From: a virus
Reading direction: 5' to 3' (one strand)
IMG/VR virus record: IMGVR_UViG_3300044630_008075
Coordinates: 1-32,533 of that record
DNA: 32,533 nucleotides
Shown here: piece by piece, positions 1 through 12,000 of the stretch
How positions within the stretch are numbered: position 1 is the stretch's first letter
How the letters are laid out: every line of letters begins with the position of its first letter
The notes under the pieces: generated by a model
What the model saw: the letters and a program-made list of their open reading frames with translations, nothing else
Told to the model about the DNA's origin: nothing
The model's database searches: none
Translations under genes and position numbers: made by a program

Positions 1-3000
1 AATATATTTTCTAATTCCTGTTGTATCACCACAACACGGCATCAATTCAAGATATACAACGGCTTGTGATGGTGTAACCGTAGGTGTTGGTGTTAGTGTT
101 CTTGTGGGAGTTATAGTTGGGGTGATGGTTGGGGTTCTTGTAGGAGTTATGGTTGGGGTGATAGAAGTTGTTGGGGTGATGGTTGGGGTTCTTGTAGGAG
201 TTATGGTTGGGGTGATAGAAGTTGTTGGGGTGATGGTTGGGGTTCTTGTAGGAGTTATGGTAGGAGTAATCGTTGGAGTTATCGAAGTTGTTGGGGTGAT
301 TGTTGGGGTAACCGTTGCAGTTCTAGTTGGGGTTATAGTTGGTGTCAATGTAGGAGTCACAGAGGTTGTTGGGGTGATTGTAGGTGTTATTGTTGGGGTA
401 ACTGTTGCTGTTCTTGTTGGGGTGATAGTCGGGGTTATAGATGTTGTTGGCGTAATTGTTGGTGTAACAGTTGTGGTTCTAGTTGGAGTAATGGTAGGGG
501 TAACTGATGTGGTAGGGGTAATTGTAGGAGTAATGGTAGGTGTTACAGTTGGTGTAACTGAAGTAGTTGGGGTTATCGTTGGAGTAACAGTTGCTGTACT
601 AGTTGGAGTTATGGTTCTTGTTGGAGTTATTGTTGGAGTTACGGTACTAGTAACTGTTGGAGTGATGGTTGGTGTAATAGAAGTGGTTGGTGTAATAGTC
701 GGTGTAATAGTTGGAGTAACAGTTGCCGTTCTGGTTGGTGTAATAGTAGGTGTGATAGAGTTTGTTGGCGTAATAGTAGGGGTAACTGTAGGTGTTCTTG
801 TTGGTGTGATTGTAGGTGTTATGGTTGGTGTAATTGAGGTCGTAGGAGTAATGGTAGGAGTAATGGTAGGTGTTACTGTACTTGTTGTGGTTGGGGTAAT
901 TGTAGGTGTTATACTTGTTGTTGGTGTTATGGTTGGGGTAACTGTTGCTGTTCTTGTTGGAGTAACCGTTGGGGTGATAGTTGGTGTAACTGAGGTTGTT
1001 GGAGTTATTGTTGGAGTAATTGTACTAGTGATAGTTGGAGTAACAGTTGCTGTCCTAGTTGGTGTAATAGAAGTGGTTGGGGTTATTGTTGGGGTTATCG
1101 TTGGAGTAACTGTTGCCGTTCTTGTTGGAGTAACGGTCGGTGTTATACTTGTTGTTGGGGTTATAGTTGGGGTAATTGTTGGTGTAACTGTTGCAGTTCT
1201 TGTTGGGGTAATGGTTGGTGTAACTGAGGTTGTTGGTGTAATTGTTGGAGTTATAGTTGGTGTAACTGTTGCAGTTCTTGTCGGTGTAACTGTTGGGGTT
1301 ACAGATGTTGTTGGAGTTATTGTTGGGGTAATTGTAGGTGTAATTGTCGGTGTAACTGTTGGGGTTACAGAAGTAGTTGGAGTGATAGTTGGGGTAATGG
1401 TAGGTGTTATGGTTGGTGTGATAGTGGTTGTTGGAGTAATTGTTGGAGTAACAGTTGCTGTCCTAGTTGGAGTTATAGAAGTTGTTGGTGTTATAGTAGG
1501 TGTAACAGTTGCGGTTCTTGTAGGTGTTATTGTAGGGGTAATAGACGTTGTGGGTGTAATTGTCGGTGTTATGGTTGGTGTAACTGTTGCGGTTCTTGTA
1601 GGGGTAATTGTAGGTGTGATAGAGGTTGTGGGGGTAATTGTAGGAGTAATAGTACTAGTAACTGTTGGTGTTATAGTTGGGGTAATGGTTGGAGTTACAG
1701 ATGTTGTTGGTGTTATTGTAGGTGTTATTGTTGGTGTAACAGTTGCGGTTCTAGTTGGTGTTACAGTTGGTGTAATAGAAGTAGTAGGAGTGATAGTAGG
1801 TGTAACCGTACTAGTGATGGTAGGGGTGATAGTAGGTGTAACTGATGTCGTAGGAGTTATGGTTGGAGTGATAGTAGGAGTTATAGTAGATGTTACAGTT
1901 GGAGTTATGGTTCTTGTTGGAGTAATGGTTGGAGTGGTGGTTGGGGTGATTGTAGATGTTACAGTCGGTGTAATGGTTGGGGTTACAGATGTAGTTGGTG
2001 TTATTGTTGGAGTTACTGTTGCCGTTCTGGTTGGTGTTATGGTTGGTGTTATAGAGGTCGTAGGAGTTATAGTTGGGGTAATGGTAGGTGTAATGGTTGG
2101 TGTTACCGTTGCAGTTCTTGTTGGTGTAATAGAAGTGGTTGGTGTTATTGTTGGGGTTATAGTCGGCGTAACAGTTGCAGTTTTAGTTGGAGTAATGGTC
2201 GGCGTAATAGAAGTTGTTGGCGTGATAGTTGGGGTTACCGTACTGGTAATGGTTGGAGTTATAGTAGGGGTAATTGTAGGTGTAACAGAAGTTGTGGGAG
2301 TTATAGTTGGAGTTACCGTACTAGTAATTGTAGGAGTTACTGTAGGAGTTACAGAAGTTGTTGGAGTGATTGTAGGTGTCAATGTTGGAGTAATTGTTGC
2401 CGTTCTAGTTGGAGTTATAGAAGTTGTTGGTGTTATCGTTGGAGTCACGGTTGGTGTAACTGTACTAGTAATTGTTGGAGTTACTGTTGGTGTTATAGAA
2501 GTTGTTGGGGTGATGGTTGGGGTAACCGTTGCCGTTCTTGTTGGAGTTATAGTAGGAGTTATAGATGTTGTGGGGGTGATGGTTGGTGTAATTGTAGGTG
2601 TCAATGTTGGAGTTATACTAGTTGTTGGGGTGATAGTCGGTGTTACAGTTGCAGTTCTAGTTGGAGTTACGGTTGGTGTTATAGAAGTTGTTGGGGTAAT
2701 AGTTGGAGTGATTGTAGGGGTAACCGTACTAGTGATTGTTGGTGTAATTGTAGGAGTTATAGATGTCGTTGGTGTTATGGTAGGGGTTATCGTACTTGTT
2801 ATTGTTGGAGTTACAGTTGCTGTTCTTGTTGGGGTTATACTAGTTGTTGGTGTTATAGTTGGAGTTACGGTAGGTGTTACTGTTGGAGTTCTTGTTGGTG
2901 TAACAGATGTTGTTGGTGTGATGGTAGGTGTAACCGTTGCTGTTCTAGTTGGGGTTATTGATGTAGTTGGAGTAATTGTTGGGGTAATGGTTGGAGTGAT

Positions 3001-6000
3001 GGTTGGAGTTACTGAGGTTGTTGGGGTGATGGTTGGGGTAACCGTACTAGTGATGGTTGGAGTTATAGTGGGTGTTATACTAGTAGTAGGTGTAATGGTT
3101 GGTGTAACTGTACTAGTGATAGTTGGGGTCTGAGTTGGTGTCAATGTTGGTGTAATAGATGTGGTAGGGGTTACTGTAGGTGTTACTGTTGAAGTTCTAG
3201 TGGGGGTTATTGTTGGGGTAATTGTAGGGGTTATAGATGTCGTTGGGGTAATTGTAGGGGTTATGGTCGGAGTAACCGTTGCAGTTCTAGTTGGAGTTAT
3301 AGTGGGAGTTACAGATGTAGTTGGAGTTATAGTAGGGGTTACGGTACTAGTAATTGTTGGTGTAACGGTTGCGGTTCTAGTCGGTGTAATTGAAGTTGTC
3401 GGAGTAATTGTCGGTGTCAATGTTGGTGTAACCGTTGCTGTTCTTGTTGGGGTAATTGTTGGGGTAACAGAAGTTGTTGGGGTGATTGTCGGTGTAACTG
3501 TCGCGGTTCTAGTTGGGGTGATGGTTGGTGTGATAGAAGTTGTTGGTGTAATAGTAGGTGTGATAGTTGGGGTAATTGTAGGAGTAACCGTTGCAGTTCT
3601 AGTTGGAGTTATAGAAGTTGTAGGTGTTATAGTAGGTGTTACCGTACTAGTGATGGTTGGGGTTATAGTTGGAGTTATAGTAGGAGTTATAGATGTCGTT
3701 GGTGTAATAGTAGGGGTTACTGTTGGAGTAACTGTTGCGGTTCTAGTTGGGGTAATAGTAGGAGTTATAGATGTTGTTGGTGTTATGGTTGGAGTGATGG
3801 TTGGTGTTACAGTACTAGTAATAGTTGGTGTAACTGTTGGTGTAATTGAAGTTGTCGGGGTGATTGTCGGTGTAACCGTTGGAGTTACGGTCGGTGTAAC
3901 TGTTGCAGTTCTGGTTGGTGTTATTGAAGTAGTTGGAGTAATGGTTGGTGTAATGGTTGGAGTAACCGTTGCAGTTCTAGTTGGGGTAATAGTGGGAGTT
4001 ATAGATGTTGTTGGTGTGATTGTAGGTGTAACGGTACTAGTAATAGTTGGGGTAATTGTAGGAGTTACAGAAGTTGTTGGGGTAATTGTTGGGGTTACTG
4101 TTGCCGTTCTAGTTGGTGTGATGGTTGGTGTTATACTAGTAGTTGGAGTAATAGTTGGAGTTACCGTACTAGTAATTGTGGGTGTAACTGTTGGGGTTAC
4201 AGAAGTGGTTGGTGTAATAGTTGGAGTTACGGTACTAGTAATGGTCGGTGTTATAGTTGGGGTTATACTAGTTGTGGGGGTAATTGTAGGAGTGATAGTA
4301 CTAGTAACTGTTGGTGTTCTTGTAGGGGTAATTGTTGGTGTAATAGATGTTGTTGGAGTAATTGTCGGTGTTACTGTACTAGTAACGGTTGGAGTAACAG
4401 TTGGTGTAATAGAAGTAGTAGGAGTAATGGTTGGGGTTACAGTTGCAGTTCTAGTTGGTGTGATGGTTGGTGTTATAGAGGTTGTTGGGGTGATTGTCGG
4501 TGTTACGGTACTAGTAATAGTTGGGGTTACAGTTGGAGTAATAGTTGGGGTAATAGATGTTGTAGGTGTGATTGTTGGTGTAATAGTTCTTGTTGGAGTA
4601 ACAGTTGGTGTAACCGTACTAGTAATTGTAGGTGTAACTGTTGGAGTCACAGAAGTGGTTGGTGTGATGGTTGGTGTTATAGTTGGTGTTACAGAAGTTG
4701 TGGGAGTTATAGTTGGTGTAACCGTACTGGTAATGGTTGGAGTTATAGTAGGGGTAATTGTAGGTGTAACAGAAGTTGTTGGGGTGATGGTTGGGGTAAT
4801 AGTAGGGGTAATTGTCGCCGTTCTGGTTGGTGTTACAGTTGGAGTTACTGAAGTTGTTGGGGTGATGGTTGGAGTAACCGTTGCAGTTCTAGTTGGGGTA
4901 ATAGTGGGAGTTATAGTTGGAGTTATAGTTGGAGTTACTGAGGTAGTTGGTGTAATAGTAGGGGTAATTGTACTCGTAATAGTTGGAGTTACAGTTGGTG
5001 TAACTGTTGGGGTCACAGAAGTTGTGGGAGTTATAGTTGGGGTTACCGTACTTGTAATGGTAGGTGTTATGGTAGGGGTAACTGAAGTTGTCGGAGTGAT
5101 GGTAGGTGTCAATGTTGGAGTAATTGTTGCCGTTCTTGTAGGTGTTATAGAGTTTGTTGGTGTTATGGTTGGGGTTATCGTACTTGTTATTGTTGGAGTT
5201 ACAGTTGCAGTTCTTGTTGGGGTTATACTAGTTGTGGGGGTAATTGTAGGAGTGATAGTAGGTGTTACTGTTGGAGTTCTTGTTGGTGTAACAGATGTTG
5301 TTGGTGTAATAGTAGGGGTAATGGTTGGAGTGATGGTTGGAGTTATAGAGGTTGTTGGCGTAATAGTAGGGGTTACTGTGGCAGTTCTTGTTGGAGTCAT
5401 TGTAGGTGTTATACTAGTAGTTGGAGTAATAGTTGGGGTTACCGTACTGGTAATTGTAGGGGTGATTGTAGATGTTACTGTAGGTGTTACTGAAGTTGTT
5501 GGTGTAATGGTAGGTGTAATGGTTGGTGTAACCGTTGCAGTTCTTGTTGGTGTAATGGTAGGAGTTACGGAAGTTGTTGGTGTAATAGTTGGTGTAACTG
5601 TGCTTGTGATTGTTGGTGTTACAGTTGGGGTGATAGTTGGGGTTACAGAAGTTGTGGGGGTTATTGTTGGAGTAATAGTTGGAGTTACTGTTGAGGTTCT
5701 AGTTGGTGTAATGGTAGGAGTAACGGATGTTGTTGGTGTGATAGTTGGAGTTATAGTCGGTGTTACCGTACTAGTAATGGTCGGAGTTATCGTTGGTGTA
5801 ACTGAAGTAGTTGGGGTGATGGTTGGTGTAACTGTACTAGTAATGGTCGGAGTAATGGTAGGGGTAATAGTACTAGTGATAGTAGGTGTTACCGTTGCAG
5901 TTCTGGTTGGAGTTACAGAAGTAGTCGGAGTAATTGTGGGTGTTACCGTACTAGTAATGGTTGGGGTAACGGTCGGTGTTATACTAGTAGTCGGAGTAAT

Positions 6001-9000
6001 TGTAGGTGTTACCGTACTAGTAATAGTTGGAGTTACAGTTGGTGTTATAGTTGGAGTTATCGAAGTTGTTGGGGTGATTGTTGGGGTAACCGTTGCAGTT
6101 CTTGTAGGGGTGATTGTTGGTGTTACGGAAGTTGTTGGTGTAATAGTTGGAGTTACTGTACTAGTAATGGTTGGAGTAACTGTTGGGGTGATGGTTGGTG
6201 TGATAGAAGTTGTTGGTGTAATAGTAGGTGTGATAGTTGGGGTAATTGTAGGAGTTATTGTTGCGGTTCTTGTTGGAGTTATCGAAGTTGTTGGGGTTAT
6301 CGTTGGGGTAATGGTACTAGTAATAGTTGGTGTTATTGTGGGTGTTATTGTTGGTGTAACAGAAGTAGTAGGTGTTATAGTTGGTGTCAATGTAGGAGTT
6401 ACTGTTGCCGTTATTGTTGGAGTAATGGTTGGTGTTACACTAGTTGTTGGGGTTATCGTTGGTGTAACCGTACTAGTAATAGTTGGGGTTACCGTACTAG
6501 TAATAGTAGGTGTAACAGATGTTGTCGGGGTGATTGTTGGTGTTATGGTCGGTGTGATAGTTGGTGTGACGGTTGCAGTTCTAGTTGGTGTTATTGATGT
6601 TGTTGGGGTAATAGTAGGTGTTACCGTACTAGTGATTGTCGGAGTAATGGTCGGTGTTACTGATGTTGTTGGTGTAATGGTAGGAGTTACTGTTGCAGTA
6701 ATAGTTGGGGTAATGGTTGGTGTTACAGATGTTGTTGGAGTTATCGTTGGAGTAACGGTACTTGTTATAGTAGGTGTAACTGTTGCCGTTCTTGTTGGTG
6801 TAATTGAAGTTGTTGGCGTGATAGTTGGGGTTACCGTACTAGTAATAGTAGGGGTTACCGTTGGTGTTATAGTTGGTGTTATAGATGTAGTAGGAGTGAT
6901 GGTTGGAGTTATTGTACTGGTGATTGTCGGTGTAACGGTTGGGGTTACTGAAGTAGTTGGAGTTATTGTGGGGGTCTGAGTCGGTGTCAATGTAGGGGTT
7001 ACTGAAGTAGTTGGAGTGATAGTAGGAGTTACAGTTGCGGTTTTAGTTGGGGTTACAGAAGTTGTTGGAGTGATAGTAGGTGTAACTGTACTAGTAATGG
7101 TTGGGGTCACAGTTGGTGTTATCGAAGTTGTTGGAGTAATAGTTGGAGTAATGGTTGGTGTAACTGTACTAGTAATGGTTGGTGTTACAGTTGGTGTTAT
7201 CGAAGTTGTGGGTGTAATAGTTGGAGTTACTGTTGCGGTTCTAGTTGGGGTAATAGTAGGAGTTATAGATGTTGTTGGTGTTATGGTTGGAGTTATTGTA
7301 CTGGTAATTGTCGGTGTAACGGTTGGGGTTACTGAAGTAGTTGGAGTAATTGTAGGAGTTACAGTACTTGTGATGGTTGGTGTAACAGTCGCAGTTCTAG
7401 TTGGTGTTACTGAAGTTGTTGGTGTTATTGTACTTGTTATAGTTGGAGTTACTGTTGGTGTAACGGTTGGTGTAATTGAAGTTGTTGGAGTTATTGTACT
7501 AGTAATGGTAGGTGTAACTGTTGGAGTTACAGAAGTCGTTGGTGTAATGGTAGGTGTAATGGTTGGTGTTACCGTTGCAGTTCTTGTTGGTGTAATAGAA
7601 GTGGTTGGTGTTATAGTAGGTGTTATCGTTGGGGTAACGGTACTAGTAATCGTCGGTGTTATAGTTGGTGTTACAGAAGTTGTTGGTGTTATAGTTGGGG
7701 TTACAGTACTAGTAATCGTCGGTGTTATCGTTGGAGTTACAGAAGTGGTTGGAGTTATGGTTGGCGTAATAGTAGGTGTAACTGTTGCAGTTCTAGTTGG
7801 AGTAACGGATGTTGTTGGGGTAATAGTCGGTGTAACAGTAGGTGTAACTGTTGCCGTTCTTGTGGGTGTGATTGTTGGTGTAATTGAAGTTGTTGGGGTT
7901 ATTGTTGGGGTAATGGTACTAGTAATAGTTGGGGTAATAGTCGGTGTAACTGATGTTGTAGGTGTGATTGTTGGTGTAATGGTTGGAGTAATAGTTGGAG
8001 TAACTGAAGTTGTTGGTGTAATGGTTGGAGTTATGGTTGCTGTTCTTGTAGGTGTAATGGTTGGGGTTATACTAGTTGTTGGGGTTATTGTTGGGGTAAT
8101 GGTACTAGTAATAGTTGGGGTAATAGTCGGTGTCAATGTTGGGGTTACTGATGTGGTAGGTGTAATTGTTGGAGTTATGGTACTAGTAATGGTTGGGGTT
8201 ACAGATGGAGTTACAGAGGTTGTTGGTGTCAACGTTGGTGTGATGGTTGGAGTGATGGTTGGTGTGATAGAAGTTGTTGGTGTTATTGTAGGTGTTACCG
8301 TACTAGTAATGGTTGGGGTTACAGAAGTTGTTGGGGTTATAGTAGGTGTGACAGTACTAGTAATAGTTGGAGTTATAGTTGGTGTAACTGAGGTTGTAGG
8401 GGTTATAGTTGGAGTAATAGTAGGAGTTACAGTACTAGTAATAGTTGGAGTTACTGTTGGTGTAACTGAATTAGTTGGTGTTATAGTTGGTGTAACCGTT
8501 GCAGTTCTTGTTGGAGTTACAGTTGGTGTAATGGTAGGAGTTATAGATGTCGTTGGGGTTATTGTTGGTGTGATAGTTGGAGTTACAGTCGGTGTAACCG
8601 TTGCAGTTCTTGTTGGGGTTATACTAGTAGTTGGAGTTATAGTTGAGGTAACAGTTGGTGTAACCGTACTAGTGATAGTTGGAGTTACGGTTGGGGTTAC
8701 AGAAGTTGTTGGGGTAATAGTTGGAGTAACCGTTGCAGTTCTAGTTGGTGTGATGGTTGGTGTAACAGAAGTAGTTGGAGTCACGGTTGGTGTAACTGTA
8801 CTAGTGATAGTTGGAGTTACGGTTGGGGTTACAGAAGTTGTTGGGGTTATGGTTGGGGTAATTGTTGGAGTTACTGTACTAGTAATTGTTGGGGTTACCG
8901 TAGGTGTCACCGATGTTGTTGGTGTAATAGTTGGGGTAATTGTAGGAGTTACAGTTGCGGTTCTAGTTGGTGTGATGGTTGGTGTGATGGAAGTTGTTGG

Positions 9001-12000
9001 GGTTATGGTTGGTGTTACCGTGCTTGTGATAGTTGGTGTAATTGTTGGGGTTACAGTAGGAGTTACGGAAGTTGTTGGTGTGATAGTAGGTGTAACTGTA
9101 CTAGTAATAGTTGGTGTGATGGTAGGAGTTATAGTGGGTGTAATTGAAGTTGTTGGTGTAATAGTTGGGGTAACGGTTGGTGTTACCGTACTAGTAATGG
9201 TTGGTGTTACAGATGTTGTTGGTGTAATAGTCGGTGTTACTGTTGCTGTTCTAGTTGGAGTGATGGTTGGGGTTACTGATGTTGTTGGAGTAACTGTAGG
9301 TGTTATTGTGCTAGTAATAGTTGGAGTTACTGTTGGTGTTACAGATGTAGTGGAAGTTATAGTTGGGGTAATTGTACTAGTAATGGTTGGTGTAACGGTT
9401 GCGGTTCTAGTCGGTGTAATTGAAGTTGTTGGTGTTACCGTACTAGTGATTGTTGGAGTTACTGTTGGTGTAACAGTTGGTGTAATTGAAGTTGTAGGGG
9501 TAACCGTACTAGTGATTGTTGGAGTAATTGTGGGTGTTACAGAAGTAGTTGGGGTTATGGTTGGAGTGATGGTTGGGGTTACGGTTGCGGTTCTAGTTGG
9601 GGTTATACTAGTAGTTGGTGTTATTGTGGGAGTAATTGTTGGTGTTACGGTACTAGTAATTGTTGGAGTTACAGTAGGAGTTACGGATGTTGTTGGTGTT
9701 ATAGTAGGTGTTACCGTACTAGTAATAGTTGGGGTTACAGTTGGGGTTACAGAAGTGGTTGGTGTAATTGTGGGTGTCAATGTTGGTGTTCTTGTTGGTG
9801 TTACAGATGTTGTAGGTGTAATAGTTGGAGTAACCGTACTTGTTATGGTTGGTGTAATTGTGGGTGTTATAGAGGTTGTGGGAGTTATAGTCGGTGTTAC
9901 GGTACTAGTAATTGTTGGTGTTACCGTTGGTGTTATAGTAGGTGTTACGGATGTTGTTGGTGTCACCGTTGGAGTTATTGTTGGAGTTACAGTCGGTGTA
10001 ACTGTTGAAGTTCTAGTTGGTGTAATAGAGGTTGTTGGTGTAATTGTGGGTGTTACGGTTGGGGTAACAGTACTAGTGATAGTTGGAGTTACGGTCGGAG
10101 TTATCGATGTAGTTGGTGTAATGGTTGGAGTTACAGTACTAGTAATAGTTGGTGTAATAGTTGGGGTGATAGTAGGTGTAACAGTTGGTGTAATAGAAGT
10201 AGTAGGAGTAATGGTTGGGGTTACAGTACTAGTGATAGTTGGAGTTATGGTTGGAGTTACTGAGGTTGTTGGCGTAATAGTGGGAGTTATTGTTGGAGTA
10301 ACGGTCGGTGTAATTGAAGTTGTAGGAGTTATAGTTGAAGTTATAGTAGGAGTTGTTGTGGGGGTCTGAGTCGGTGTCAATGTAGGGGTTACTGAAGTTG
10401 TTGGGGTGATTGTAGGTGTTACTGTACTTGTTATGGTTGGAGTTACAGTAGGAGTCACAGAGGTTGTAGGTGTAATAGTAGGAGTAACGGTACTTGTTAT
10501 GGTTGGGGTTACCGTAGGAGTAATCGATACGGTTGGGGTAACTGTAGGAGTTACAGTACTAGTGATAGTAGGTGTTACCGTTGCAGTTCTGGTTGGTGTT
10601 ATTGAAGTAGTTGGAGTAATGGTTGGTGTTACTGTACTAGTAATAGTTGGGGTTATAGTTGGGGTCACCGAAGTAGTTGGTGTGATGGTAGGTGTAACCG
10701 TACTAGTAATTGTCGGTGTAACTGTAGGTGTAATAGTCGGGGTTACGGTACTTGTTATTGTTGGGGTAATTGTTGGAGTTCTAGTTGGTGTTACCGATGT
10801 AGTTGGAGTTATAGTAGGTGTTACGGTACTAGTAATAGTTGGGGTTATAGTTGGGGTTATAGAAGTAGTAGGTGTGATTGTTGGAGTAACAGTACTAGTA
10901 ATAGTTGGAGTTACGGTAGGTGTTACGGATGCTGTAGGTGTGATAGTTGGTGTTTGTGTTGGTGTAGGTGACGGTATCATCGTATAATCAATGTCACATG
11001 ATGGTGCTGGTGTTTTTGATGGGGTAACTGTGGCGGTTGGTGTGATGGATGTAGTTGGTGTAATTGAAGTTGTTGGTGTTACAGTTGGAGTGACCGTACT
11101 AGTAATAGTTGGAGTTACAGTAGGTGTTATAGATGTTGTTGGTGTGATTGTGGGTGTTACAGTACTTGTAATGGTTGGGGTAATTGTTGGTGTGATAGTT
11201 GGAGTTACCGAAGTTGTAGGAGTAATAGTAGGAGTTACTGTACTAGTGATAGTTGGTGTAATAGTCGGTGTTACCGAAGTAGTAGGAGTTATAGTACTAG
11301 TGATAGTTGGAGTAACCGTTGGGGTAATCGTTGGAGTAACAGAAGTGGTTGGGGTAATAGTTGGTGTTACAGTTGCAGTTCTAGTGGGTGTAACCGTTGG
11401 AGTTATTGAAGTTGTTGGAGTAACTGTTGGGGTAATTGTTGAGGTAATAGTCGGTGTTACAGTACTAGTAATTGTTGGGGTTACCGAAGTTGTTGGAGTT
11501 ATTGTAGGTGTAACTGTTGCTGTTATAGTTGGAGTTATTGTTGGTGTCAATGTCGGAGTTACGGAAGTTGTTGGTGTTATAGTTGGGGTAACTGTGCTTG
11601 TGATTGTTGGAGTTACAGTTGGGGTAATTGATGTTGTAGGTGTTATAGTTGGGGTAATAGTACTTGTTATGGTTGGTGTTACAGATGTCGTTGGAGTTAT
11701 TGTGGGAGTTACGGTACTAGTAATTGTTGGTGTCAATGTCGGAGTTACAGAAGTTGTTGAGGTAACCGTTGGAGTTACAGTGCTTGTGATGGTTGGAGTT
11801 ATGGTTGGTGTAACTGAAGTAGTTGAGGTGATAGTTGGGGTAATAGTACTTGTTATGGTTGGTGTTATGGTTGGTGTAATTGAAGTTGTTGGTGTTACCG
11901 TACTTGTGATAGTTGGAGTTATTGTAGGGGTAATCGTTGGAGTCACAGAAGTAGTTGGAGTTATAGTACTAGTGATGGTTGGTGTAATGGTAGGGGTAAT

